NCBI RefSeq assembly: GCF_030817495.1
Contig: NZ_JAUSZK010000001.1
Span: 5,559,001 to 5,623,000, forward strand
Origin: Streptomyces sp. V3I7
Lineage (GTDB): Bacteria > Actinomycetota > Actinomycetes > Streptomycetales > Streptomycetaceae
Direction: 5' to 3'
DNA: 64,000 nt
The notes under the pieces were generated by a model that saw nothing but the letters and a program-made list of their open reading frames with translations, searched no databases and was not told the origin of the DNA. The position numbers were made by a program, and so were the translations under genes. Of the stretch, positions 8,075 through 16,275 are shown piece after piece (position 1 is the stretch's first letter; every line of letters starts with the position of its first letter).

Positions 8075-9034
8075 TCACGCCTCCGGAATCTCGAACTTGG
8101 TGGTGCGCTGCATGCCGGCCGCCCGGCCCTTGCCGGAGACGACCAGGGCCATCTTGCGGCTGGCCTCGTCGATCATCTCGTCGCCGAGCATCGCGGAGCC
8201 CTTCTTGCCGCCCGCCTCGGACGTGTAGTAGTCGTACGCGTCCAGGATCAGCTCGGCGTGGTCGAAGTCCTCCTGGGACGGCGAGAAGATCTCGTTGGAC
8301 GCCTCGACCTGGCCCGGGTGCAGCACCCACTTGCCGTCGAAGCCGAGCGCGGCGGCGCGCTGCGCGACCTCGCGGTAGCCGTCGACGTTGCGGATCTGGA
8401 GGTAGGGGCCGTCGATCGCCTGGAGGTTGTTGGCGCGGGCGGCCATCAGGATCTTCATCAGGATGTAGTGGTAGGCGTCCGCCGGGTAGCCGGGCGGCTG
8501 CTCGCCCACGACCAGCGACTTCATGTTGATCGACGCCATGAAGTCGGCCGGGCCGAAGATGATCGTCTCGACACGGGGACTGGCTTGAGCGATCTCATTG
8601 ACGTTGTTGAGGCCCTGTGCGTTCTCGATCTGCGCCTCGATACCGATGCGGCCGACCTCGAAGCCCATCGTCTTCTCGATCTGGGTGAGGAGGAGGTCCA
8701 GCGCGACGACCTGCTCGGCGCTCTGCACCTTCGGCAGCATGATGCAGTCAAGATTCTGGCCGGCACCCTCGACCACCGTCACGACGTCGCGGTACGTCCA
8801 CTCGGTCGTCCAGTCGTTGACGCGCACGACACGCGTCTTGCCCGTCCAGTCGCCCTCGTTGAGGAACTTGACGATCGTGTGCCGCGCCTCGGGCTTGGCG
8901 AGCGGCGCGCACGCGTCCTCCAGGTCCAGGAAGACCTGGTCGGCGGGGAGACCCTGCGCCTTCTCCAGGAAGCGGGGGTTGCTTCCCGGGACCGCCAGAC
9001 AGGAGCGGCGGGGACGCAGACGGTTGACGGTCAT
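8075..9034 (-). CDS. CitE-like (3S)-malyl-CoA/beta-methylmalyl-CoA lyase
   Basis: A 319-residue TIM-barrel lyase of the CitE/HpcH family. It shows RSCLAVPGSNPRFLEKA at the start, DQVFLDLEDAC with acidic ligands, IGIEAQIENAQGLNNVNEI with the metal-binding glutamate, and IIFGPADFMASI with the second acidic ligand. The C-terminal WVLHPGQVEASNEIFSPS is typical of malyl-CoA lyases rather than the citrate lyase subunit. It would split beta-methylmalyl-CoA into glyoxylate and propionyl-CoA. The ATG at 9034 overlaps the meaA stop by four bases (ATGA), indicating translational coupling. Confidence 0.93.
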   Translation of the reverse strand: MTVNRLRPRRSCLAVPGSNPRFLEKAQGLPADQVFLDLEDACAPLAKPEARHTIVKFLNEGDWTGKTRVVRVNDWTTEWTYRDVVTVVEGAGQNLDCIMLPKVQSAEQVVALDLLLTQIEKTMGFEVGRIGIEAQIENAQGLNNVNEIAQASPRVETIIFGPADFMASINMKSLVVGEQPPGYPADAYHYILMKILMAARANNLQAIDGPYLQIRNVDGYREVAQRAAALGFDGKWVLHPGQVEASNEIFSPSQEDFDHAELILDAYDYYTSEAGGKKGSAMLGDEMIDEASRKMALVVSGKGRAAGMQRTTKFEIPEA

Positions 9035-11079
9035 GCGGGGACCTCCAGGGGGTCGAGCTTGTTCGCTTTCCGGATCTCGTCGACGATACGGCCGATGATC
9101 CCGGTGATGTCGAAGTCCTTGGGGGTGAAGACGGCGGCCACGCCAGCGGACTTCAGCTGTTCGGCGTCCGCGTTCGGGATGATGCCGCCCGCGATCACGG
9201 GGATGTCGGCGGCGCCGGCCTCGCGCAGCCGCTCCAGCACGTCCGGCACCAACTGCGCGTGCGAGCCCGAGAGGATGGACAGGCCGACCGCGTGCACGTC
9301 CTCGGCGAGGGCCGCGTCCACGATCTGCTCCGGGGTGAGCCGGATGCCCTGGTAGACCACCTCGAAACCGGCGTCGCGGGCTCGTACGGCGATCTGCTCG
9401 GCGCCGTTGGAGTGCCCGTCCAGGCCCGGCTTGCCGACCAGGAAGCGCAGCTTGCCCGTGCCGAGGTCACCGGCCGTCAGCTCCACCTTGCGGCGCACCC
9501 CGGCCAGCGCCGAACCCTCCTCCACCGGTACGGCGACGGGCGCGGAGGAGACGCCGGTCGGCGCCCGGAACTCGCCGAACACCTCCCGCAGCGCCCCGGC
9601 CCACTCACCGGTCGTGACACCGGCGCGGGCGCACTCCAGGGTGGCCTCCATGAGGTTGTCCGTGCCCTTGGCGGCCTCCTTCAGCCGCTCCAGCGCCTTG
9701 CACGGGCGCGGGTGGTTGAACGGCGGCTGGTAACGCGAGTCCCGCCAGCCGCCGATCGCCTCGATCACCCGGGCCTCGACGGCCGGGTCCACCGTCTGGA
9801 TCGCGGTGTCCAGGTCGGCCGTGAGCGGGTTCGGCTCGGTCGTCTCGAAGATGTTGACGCCGACGATCTTCTCCTGGCCGGACTCGATCCGGCCCCGGCG
9901 CTCGGCGTGCGAGGCGACGAGCTGCGACTTGAGGTAGCCGGACTCGACGGCGGCCATCGCGCCGCCCATCTCCTGGATCCGGTCGATCTCCGCGAGGGAC
10001 TCCTCGACGAGCTGCGCGACCTTCGCCTCGATGACGTGCGAGCCCTCGAAGATGTCCTCGTACTCCAGCAGGTCGCTCTCGTGCGCCAGTACCTGCTGGA
10101 TGCGCAGCGACCACTGCTGGTCCCAGGGGCGGGGCAGGCCCAGCGCCTCGTTCCAGGCGGGGAGTTGGACGGCACGCGCGCGTGCGTCCTTGGAGAGGGT
10201 CACGGCCAGCATCTCCAGCACGATGCGCTGGACGTTGTTCTCCGGCTGCGCTTCGGTCAGACCGAGGGAGTTGACCTGGACGCCGTACCGGAAGCGGCGC
10301 TGCTTGGGGTTCTCGATGCCGTACCGCTCACGCGTGATCTTGTCCCAGATGCGGCCGAACGCCCGCATCTTGCACATCTCCTCGACGAAGCGGACGCCCG
10401 CGTTGACGAAGAAGGAGATGCGGGCGACCACGTCGCCCATGCGCTCCTGCGGCACCTGGCCGCTGTCGCGCACGGCGTCGAGGACGGCGATCGCGGTGGA
10501 CATCGCGTACGCGATCTCCTGCACCGGCGTGGCCCCGGCCTCCTGCAGGTGGTAGCTGCAGATGTTGATCGGGTTCCACTTCGGGATGTGGGAGACCGTG
10601 TACGCGATCATGTCCGTCGTCAGCCGGAGGCTCGGCCCCGGCGGGAAGACGTGCGTCCCCCGGGACAGGTACTCCTTGACGATGTCGTTCTGGGTCGTGC
10701 CCTGGAGCTTGGTGACGTCCGCGCCCTGCTCCTCGGCGACGACCTGGTAGAGCGCCAGCAGCCACATGGCGGTGGCGTTGATCGTCATCGAGGTGTTCAT
10801 CTGCTCCAGGGGGATGTCCTGGAACAGCCGGCGCATGTCACCGAGGTGCGAGACGGGGACCCCGACCCGGCCGACCTCGCCGCGGGCGAGGACGTGGTCG
10901 GGGTCGTAGCCGGTCTGCGTCGGCAGGTCGAACGCGACCGACAGGCCGGTCTGGCCCTTGGCGAGGTTGCGGCGGTACAGCTCGTTGGACGCCTCGGCCG
11001 TGGAGTGTCCGGCGTACGTGCGCATGAGCCACGGCCGGTCCTTCTCCCGCACGCCGTCGGCATTCTGACGCTCAGTCAT
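9031..11079 (-). CDS. meaA: ethylmalonyl-CoA mutase (MeaA), B12-dependent
   Basis: A 682-residue adenosylcobalamin-dependent acyl-CoA mutase with the catalytic TIM barrel and the B12 domain on one chain, as in MeaA/Ecm. The barrel part includes SVAFDLPTQTGYDPDH near residue 45 and SGYHLQEAG-like substrate loops. The cobalamin motif DxHxxG is seen as GLDGHSNGAEQ at about residue 560, followed by SILSGSHAQLVP and GGIIPNADAEQLK of the Rossmann-like domain. It rearranges ethylmalonyl-CoA to methylsuccinyl-CoA, directly after Ccr. It lies 17 bases downstream of ccr and overlaps the lyase gene by four bases. Methylmalonyl-CoA mutase is the alternative, but the ccr operon and single-chain organisation favour MeaA. 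Confidence 0.95.
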   Translation of the reverse strand: MTERQNADGVREKDRPWLMRTYAGHSTAEASNELYRRNLAKGQTGLSVAFDLPTQTGYDPDHVLARGEVGRVGVPVSHLGDMRRLFQDIPLEQMNTSMTINATAMWLLALYQVVAEEQGADVTKLQGTTQNDIVKEYLSRGTHVFPPGPSLRLTTDMIAYTVSHIPKWNPINICSYHLQEAGATPVQEIAYAMSTAIAVLDAVRDSGQVPQERMGDVVARISFFVNAGVRFVEEMCKMRAFGRIWDKITRERYGIENPKQRRFRYGVQVNSLGLTEAQPENNVQRIVLEMLAVTLSKDARARAVQLPAWNEALGLPRPWDQQWSLRIQQVLAHESDLLEYEDIFEGSHVIEAKVAQLVEESLAEIDRIQEMGGAMAAVESGYLKSQLVASHAERRGRIESGQEKIVGVNIFETTEPNPLTADLDTAIQTVDPAVEARVIEAIGGWRDSRYQPPFNHPRPCKALERLKEAAKGTDNLMEATLECARAGVTTGEWAGALREVFGEFRAPTGVSSAPVAVPVEEGSALAGVRRKVELTAGDLGTGKLRFLVGKPGLDGHSNGAEQIAVRARDAGFEVVYQGIRLTPEQIVDAALAEDVHAVGLSILSGSHAQLVPDVLERLREAGAADIPVIAGGIIPNADAEQLKSAGVAAVFTPKDFDITGIIGRIVDEIRKANKLDPLEVPA

Positions 11080-11096
11080 CTAGAACCTCGGGGTGC

Positions 11097-12434
11097 TCAG
11101 ATGTTGCGGAAGCGGTTGATGGCGTCGACGTGCTTGGCGCGCATCTCCTGGTCGCGCACGCCCAGGCCCTCCTCGGGGGCCAGGCACAGCACGCCGACCT
11201 TGCCCTGGTGGAGGTTGCGGTGCACGTCGTAGGCCGCCTGGCCGGTGTCCTCGAGCGAGTAGACCTTCGACAGCGTCGGGTGGATCTTGCCCTTCGCGAT
11301 GAGCCGGTTGGCCTCCCAGGCCTCGCGGTAGTTGGCGAAGTGCGAGCCGATGATCCGCTTCAGGGACATCCACAGGTAGCGGTTGTCGTACTCGTGGTTG
11401 TAGCCCGAGGTCGAGGCGCAGGTGACGATCGTGCCGCCCTTGCGGGTGACGTACACGCTCGCGCCGAAGGTCTCGCGGCCCGGGTGCTCGAAGACGATGT
11501 CGACGTCCTCGCCGCCGGTGAGCTCGCGGATGCGCTTGCCGAAGCGCTTCCACTCCTTCGGGTCCTGGGTGTGCTCGTCCTTCCAGAACTTGTAACCCTC
11601 GGCGTTGCGGTCGATGATCGCCTCGGCGCCCATGGCGCGGCAGATCTCCGCCTTCTGCGGGCTGGAGACCACGCAGATGGGGTTGGCACCGCCCGCGAGC
11701 GCGAACTGCGTGGCGTAACTGCCGAGTCCGCCGCTCGCGCCCCAGATGAGCACGTTGTCGCCCTGCTTCATGCCGGCGCCGTTGCGCGAGACCAGCTGGC
11801 GGTACGCGGTGGAGTTGACCAGTCCGGGGGCGGCGGCCTCCTCCCAGCTCAAGTGGCCGGGCTTGGGCATGAGCTGGTTCGACTTGACCAGGGCGATCTC
11901 CGCCAGGCCGCCGAAGTTCGTCTCGAAGCCCCAGATGCGCTGTTCGGGGTCGAGCATCGTGTCGTTGTGGCCGTCGGAGGACTCCAGCTCGACGGACAGG
12001 CAGTGCGCGACGACCTCGTCACCGGGCTTCCAGGCGTTCACGCCGGGGCCGGTGCGCAGAACGACGCCCGCGAGGTCGGAGCCGATGATGTGGTACGGCA
12101 GGTCGTGCCGCTTGGTGAGCTCGCTGAGCTTGCCGTAGCGCTCCAGGAAGCCGAAGGTCGACAGCGGCTCGAAGATCGAGGTCCACACGGAGTTGTAGTT
12201 GACCGAGGAGGCCATGACGGCCACCAGGGCCTCGCCCGGGCCCAGTTCGGGCAGCGGGACCTCGTCGAGGTGGATCGACTTGCGGGGGTCCTTGTCGCGG
12301 GTCTCGAGGCCCGCGAACATCTCCGTCTCGTCCTTGTGCACGGTGATCGCGCGGTACGACTCGGGGAGCGGCAGAGCGGCGAAGTCGGCGGACGTGGAGT
12401 CCGGCGACTGGATCGCGTCCAGGATTTCCTTCAC
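11097..12434 (-). CDS. ccr: crotonyl-CoA carboxylase/reductase
   Basis: A 445-residue zinc-independent medium-chain dehydrogenase/reductase that reductively carboxylates crotonyl-CoA to ethylmalonyl-CoA with NADPH and CO2. The NADPH fold is seen in LIWGASGGLGSYATQFA at residues 229-245. The residues known from the Kitasatospora enzyme to hold CO2 are all present at the same numbers: Asn81 (SSVNYNS), Phe170 and Glu171 (WGFETNFGG) and His365 (IIGSHFANY), so this is a carboxylating enzyme rather than a plain reductase. The start is GTG at 12434 with GGAGG about eight bases upstream. It is first in a five-gene operon; the 388-base gap before it carries several inverted repeats. Besides acetate assimilation, its product is a polyketide extender unit. 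Confidence 0.97.
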   Translation of the reverse strand: MKEILDAIQSPDSTSADFAALPLPESYRAITVHKDETEMFAGLETRDKDPRKSIHLDEVPLPELGPGEALVAVMASSVNYNSVWTSIFEPLSTFGFLERYGKLSELTKRHDLPYHIIGSDLAGVVLRTGPGVNAWKPGDEVVAHCLSVELESSDGHNDTMLDPEQRIWGFETNFGGLAEIALVKSNQLMPKPGHLSWEEAAAPGLVNSTAYRQLVSRNGAGMKQGDNVLIWGASGGLGSYATQFALAGGANPICVVSSPQKAEICRAMGAEAIIDRNAEGYKFWKDEHTQDPKEWKRFGKRIRELTGGEDVDIVFEHPGRETFGASVYVTRKGGTIVTCASTSGYNHEYDNRYLWMSLKRIIGSHFANYREAWEANRLIAKGKIHPTLSKVYSLEDTGQAAYDVHRNLHQGKVGVLCLAPEEGLGVRDQEMRAKHVDAINRFRNI

Positions 12435-12822
12435 GGTGTTGCCTCCGGCGATGAGCGTCCGAGGGAAGACGCTGAGGGGTACGTCGGGTGCTGCTGCTGA
12501 GGTGCGTGGTGCCGTCGGTCCGGCGGAGGTGGTGCCCTGTGGAGCTGTTGGCAGCGCTTTGTGGCGCGGAGGGTGCCTGTGACGCAGGCGTCCGGGCGCG
12601 CAGGCCCTGGGGCTTGCGGGGACAGTCGGCGCACGGTGGGTCTGTGTGTGCCGGCCGCCCGGACACCTTCAACGTATGACACCGCGTGTCAGGTGGCAAG
12701 GCACTGAGTGCCAGAACTTGATCTCAGATGAAATCTTCACGTCACAGATGAGCGATGATCGATCATGTGGACTCGCGGGCGGGTGGTCCACCTGGAAATA
12801 TCACGCAAGGTGAACGGTAATC
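12435..12822 (-). promoter_or_regulatory. ccr operon upstream region with inverted repeats
   Basis: No gene is recognised in this gap. It contains several candidate operators: TGACACCGCGTGTCA (12677-12691, six-base arms), GGCACTGAGTGCC (12700-12712), the perfect palindrome ATGATCGATCAT (12755-12766), and GTGGAC...GTCCAC arms at 12767-12772 and 12786-12791. The first two have the size and symmetry of TetR-family operators, and a TetR gene lies next door on the same strand. Which of them is bound, and the exact promoter, cannot be read directly. Confidence 0.5.
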
Positions 12823-13054
12823 TCACTCAGAGTGAGCACGGATGTCGCGGAAGCCGAACTCCGTGTTGTCACCGCGGATACCGACGCCGCCGGGCTGGTA
12901 GAGGTCGCCCGGCGAGGGGTCGGTCACGTTCAGCACCTCGTGGCCCGCCAGCTCCAGCGTGACGCGGACCCTGTGCCCCGGAAGGTTGGTCGCGGTGGCG
13001 ACGACGTCGGTCCAGGCGTCCGGCGGCAGCGTGGCCGGCGCCCTGGCGAGCGGA
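12823..13054 (-). pseudogene. C-terminal remnant of a jelly-roll (LamG/DUF1080-like) domain gene
   Basis: Minus-strand codons ending at a TGA at 12823-12825 encode about 75 residues that look like a true protein tail: AWTDVVATATN, GHRVRVTLELAGHEVLN, VTDPSPGDLY, QPGGVGIRGDNTEFGFRDI. This resembles the end of a concanavalin-like sugar-binding or DUF1080 (3-keto-disaccharide hydrolase) domain. No start codon, ribosome site or N-terminal part exists: immediately upstream sits the TetR gene's terminator. I read it as the 3' stump of a gene whose front was deleted. The inverted repeat CTCACTCAGAGTGAG (12822-12836) overlaps its stop codon. Family placement is moderate. Confidence 0.55.
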
Positions 13055-13093
13055 ACGGGCCGGTACCGGAATGGTGTTCCGGTACCGGCCCGT
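13055..13093 (-). terminator. hairpin terminator after the TetR gene
   Basis: A perfect 16-bp inverted repeat (arms 13055-13070 and 13078-13093, core GGCCGGTACCGG) with a seven-base loop lies 34 bases beyond the stop codon of the TetR-family gene. Confidence 0.88.
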
Positions 13094-13127
13094 GAGCCGT
13101 GAGGTCGGAGAGGTGAGAGCGCTCGGA

Positions 13128-13946
13128 TCAGGAGCGCTCCTTCAGGGCCTCCTCGATCGTCCGCATGACCTCGTCGAGCGGGGCGTCGGTGCGGGCGACC
13201 GTCACCAGGACCTCGCCCTGGCGGGAGACCGTCGCCGGGGTCGAGGCCGGCGCGGACGACGTGCTGCGGCCCGCGCCGATACCGGTGCCGAAGGTCTTGC
13301 GGACGATCGCGAAGGCGTGGTCGAGCTGGGCCTCCACCTCGCCCTGGCCGTCCGCCCGCAGCCAGCGCCGCAGGACGTGGTTGTGGGCGGTGACGACGGC
13401 CGACGCAGCCACCTCGGCGAGCAGCGGGTCGTCGTTGGCGTCGTCGGCGTGCGCGTGCTCGTCGAAGTGGCCGAGGAGGTAGCGCGTGAAGAGGCGCTCG
13501 TAGCGGGCCACCGACGCGATCTCCGCCTCGCGCAGGGTGGGTACTTCGCGCGTGAGCCGGTAGCGGGCGACCGAGATCTCCGGCTGGGCCGCGTACATCT
13601 TCATGACTTCCTTGATGCCGCGGCACACCGTGTCGAGCGGATGCTCGTGCGCGGGGGCGGCGTTGAGCACCGCCTCGGCGCGGATCAGCGTGTCGTCGTG
13701 GTCCGGGAAGATCGCCTCTTCCTTGGAGCGGAAGTGCCGGAAGAACGTACGGCGCGCGACCCCGGCCGCGGCCGCGATCTCGTCGACGGTCGTCGCCTCG
13801 TACCCCTTGGTCGCGAACAGTTCCATCGCCGCGGCCGCCAGTTCGCGGCGCATTTTCAGCCGTTGGGCGGCGGCGCGGCTGCCTGCGGCACTTTCCGGCG
13901 CGTCCGGCGTGGCGGTTGTACGTGAGGACCTGGCGGGCTGGGACAT
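13128..13946 (-). CDS. TetR-family transcriptional regulator
   Basis: A 272-residue regulator. The N-terminal helix-turn-helix domain lies at about residues 30-80 and reads RRELAAAAMELFATKGYEATT, then VDEIAAAAGVARRTFFRHFRS, the TetR signature. The rest is a mostly helical ligand-binding domain, with a disordered Ser/Thr/Pro stretch (GAGRSTSSAPAST) followed by a C-terminal beta-like segment EVLVTVARTDAPLDEV, longer than usual for the family. The start could be the ATG at 13946 or an in-frame ATG at 13964, which has GGAG at better distance. Lying between the ethylmalonyl-CoA operon and the 3-hydroxyacyl-CoA dehydrogenase gene, it is the obvious candidate regulator of both; its ligand would then be an acyl-CoA. 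That role is inferred. Confidence 0.92.
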   Translation of the reverse strand: MSQPARSSRTTATPDAPESAAGSRAAAQRLKMRRELAAAAMELFATKGYEATTVDEIAAAAGVARRTFFRHFRSKEEAIFPDHDDTLIRAEAVLNAAPAHEHPLDTVCRGIKEVMKMYAAQPEISVARYRLTREVPTLREAEIASVARYERLFTRYLLGHFDEHAHADDANDDPLLAEVAASAVVTAHNHVLRRWLRADGQGEVEAQLDHAFAIVRKTFGTGIGAGRSTSSAPASTPATVSRQGEVLVTVARTDAPLDEVMRTIEEALKERS

Positions 13947-13995
13947 GACCCGAACGTACTGCATGTGCGCAGCTCCGCGCGCATGTCCGGGGTTT

Positions 13996-14018
13996 CCCCC
14001 GCTCCCGGGGAGCGGGGG
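13996..14018 (-). terminator. hairpin terminator after 3-hydroxyacyl-CoA dehydrogenase gene
   Basis: An 11-base inverted repeat (CCCCCGCTCCC at 13996-14006 with its complement at 14008-14018) lies 83 bases past the stop of the dehydrogenase gene and before the TetR start. This type of C/G-rich palindrome is common in Streptomyces intergenic DNA. Confidence 0.65.
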
Positions 14019-14100
14019 TCCTCCCGCCGGGTCGAGCAGTCCGCCCCAGTCCCGGTCGGCCTCGGCCGGCCCGTTCCCGGTGAGCGAGTCGCCGCGGCCG

Positions 14101-15903
14101 TCAGCGGCGGGCATATTCGCGGAAGCCGCGGCCGGTCTTGCGGCCGAGGCAGCCCGCAGCCACCAGGTGCTCCAGGAGCGGCGCCGGGGCGAGGCCCGGG
14201 TCGCGGAACTCGCGGTGCAGAACCTTCTCGATCGCCAGGGAGACGTCGAGTCCGACCACGTCCAGGAGCTCGAACGGGCCCATCGGGTAGCCGCCGCCCA
14301 GCTTCATCGCGGCGTCGATGTCGTCCAGCGACGCGTAGTGCTCCTCCACCATCTTGATCGCGTTGTTGAGGTAGGGGAACAGCAGGGCGTTGACGATGAA
14401 GCCCGCGCGGTCGCCGCAGTCCACGGCGTGCTTCCTGATCGCGGCGCACACCTCGCGGACGGTGGCGTGGACGTCGTCCGCGGTCAGCACCGTGCGGACG
14501 ACCTCGACCAGCTTCATCGCCGGGGCCGGGTTGAAGAAGTGCATGCCGATCACGTCCTGCGGGCGCGAGGTGGCGCGGGCGCAGGCGACGACGGGCAGTG
14601 AGGAGGTGGTGGTCGCGAGCACCGCGCCCGGCTTGCACACCTTGTCCAGCGTGGCGAACAGCTGCCGCTTGACCTCCAGGTCCTCGGCGACCGCCTCCAC
14701 CGCCAGGTCGACGTCGGCGAACGCGTCGTAGGAGCCCGCCGGCGTGATCAGGTCCAGGGTCCGCGCGGCGGCGTCGGCGGTCATCCGGCCCTTGTCGACA
14801 GAGCGCGAAAGCGACTTGCCGATACGGGACTTGGCGGCCTGTGCCTTCTCCTCGCTGCGGGCGGCGAGCACGACCTCGTAGCCGGCCTTGGCGAACACCT
14901 CGGCGATGCCGGACGCCATCGTGCCGGACCCGGCGACACCGACGGAGCGCACGGCGCGGCCGGCGACGGCGGAGCCGCCCTCCAGCGGGGTCAGCGCGTC
15001 CCGCACGACCGCGGCGCTGCCCGGGGCCTCGTACGTGTAGAAGCCGCGGCCGGACTTGCGGCCGGTCAGGCCCGCCTCGCTGAGCTGCTTGAGGATCGGG
15101 GCGGGCGCGTGCAGCCGGTCGCGGGACGCGGCGTACATCGCCTCCAGGACCGTGCGCGCGGTGTCGATGCCGATCAGGTCGAGCAGGGCCAGGGGGCCCA
15201 TCGGCAGCCCGCAGCCCAGCCGCATCGCCGCGTCGATGTCCTCGCGGGAGGCGTACTTGGCCTCGTACATCGCGGCGGCCTGGTTGAGGTAGCCGAAGAG
15301 CAGCCCGTCCGCGACGAATCCGGGGCGGTCGCCGACCGCGACCGGCTCCTTGCCGAGGGCGACGGCGAGATCGGTGACCGCGGCGACGGCCTGGGGCGCG
15401 GTCAGCACCGAGGAGACGACCTCGACCAGCTTCATCGCGGGCGCCGGGTTGAAGAAGTGCAGACCGAGGACCCGCTCCGGGCGGGCGGAGTCGGCGGCCA
15501 GCCGGGTCACGGACAGGGCGTTGGTGCCGGTCGCGATGATCGTCTCCGGCCGCACGACGCCGTCGAGTTCACGGAAGACCTGCTGCTTGATCTCGTACGA
15601 CTCCGGGACCACCTCGATGACGAGGTCGGCGTCGGCCGCGGCCCGCAGGTCGGTGGAGGTGCGCAGGCGGGCCAGGACCTCCGCGCGCTCCTGCTCGGTC
15701 AGCCGGTCGCGCTCCACGGCGCGGGCGGTGGCGGACTCCAGGGCGGTGACCGCGTGCGCGGCGGCGGCCTCGCTGATGTCGATGCCGATCACCTCGCGGC
15801 CGGCCTTCGCGAGGATCTCGGTGATGCCGGTGCCCATCGTGCCGAGACCGACGACGGCAATGGTCTGCAGCGGGGACAGAGAGTCGGACTGGGGAGTGGC
15901 CAT
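14101..15903 (-). CDS. 3-hydroxyacyl-CoA dehydrogenase, tandem-fused
   Basis: A 600-residue protein made of two homologous 3-hydroxyacyl-CoA (3-hydroxybutyryl-CoA) dehydrogenase modules of about 300 residues. Each begins with an NAD-binding Rossmann motif (VVGLGTMGTGITEILAKAG near residue 17; VAGSGTMASGIAEVFAKAG near residue 320), then has HFFNPAPAMKLVEVV with the catalytic histidine and a C-terminal helical domain ending GRKSGRGFYTY or GRKTGRGFREY. Both copies keep these motifs, so both sites may be active. The ATG at 15903 starts MATPQSDSLSP. It interconverts acetoacetyl-CoA and 3-hydroxybutyryl-CoA, the precursor of crotonyl-CoA used by Ccr. Confidence 0.95.
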   Translation of the reverse strand: MATPQSDSLSPLQTIAVVGLGTMGTGITEILAKAGREVIGIDISEAAAAHAVTALESATARAVERDRLTEQERAEVLARLRTSTDLRAAADADLVIEVVPESYEIKQQVFRELDGVVRPETIIATGTNALSVTRLAADSARPERVLGLHFFNPAPAMKLVEVVSSVLTAPQAVAAVTDLAVALGKEPVAVGDRPGFVADGLLFGYLNQAAAMYEAKYASREDIDAAMRLGCGLPMGPLALLDLIGIDTARTVLEAMYAASRDRLHAPAPILKQLSEAGLTGRKSGRGFYTYEAPGSAAVVRDALTPLEGGSAVAGRAVRSVGVAGSGTMASGIAEVFAKAGYEVVLAARSEEKAQAAKSRIGKSLSRSVDKGRMTADAAARTLDLITPAGSYDAFADVDLAVEAVAEDLEVKRQLFATLDKVCKPGAVLATTTSSLPVVACARATSRPQDVIGMHFFNPAPAMKLVEVVRTVLTADDVHATVREVCAAIRKHAVDCGDRAGFIVNALLFPYLNNAIKMVEEHYASLDDIDAAMKLGGGYPMGPFELLDVVGLDVSLAIEKVLHREFRDPGLAPAPLLEHLVAAGCLGRKTGRGFREYARR

Positions 15904-16275
15904 CGCGGGACTCCAGAAATGAAGGTGACGACTGGGAAACGCGCCCGGCTGCGCCGCGGGGGCGCACCGGCGCGGAAGGCGGAGTGCGGGTGTGGTCCGG
16001 GCTGCGAGCGCACACGCCCGGTGTTGGCGCCGCGGGCGTGCACACGCCCGACACGACGGAAACCGACCGGCTCTGTCCCGAAGCCGGGTCGTACTGCGGT
16101 ACTGACGTACCGAACCGACCGGCACTCACGACGGCTGCGTCACCAAACCGTCGCAAGCAGATGTGCGAGTGCGTCACTCGCTCGTATGAGCTTAACCCGT
16201 CGGTAACGAGCGCGCCAGCCCCCGGAGTTTGCGAGCCGGGCCCCGGTGGCCCGACGGCAGTCCTAGGCTGGGTGC
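15904..16275. promoter_or_regulatory. divergent promoter region with a candidate operator
   Basis: This 372-base gap separates the divergent 3-hydroxyacyl-CoA dehydrogenase and HEAT-protein genes and contains no credible gene. It holds the inverted repeat CGGTAC-TGAC-GTACCG (16097-16112), preceded by a direct GTACTG copy at 16091. It is a candidate operator upstream of the dehydrogenase. No sigma-factor consensus was assigned with confidence. Confidence 0.4.

Noticed and set aside
12823..13626. Single 267-codon minus-strand gene covering the remnant
   Set aside because: Only the last 75 codons look like protein; the rest runs out of frame through the TetR gene and its terminator.
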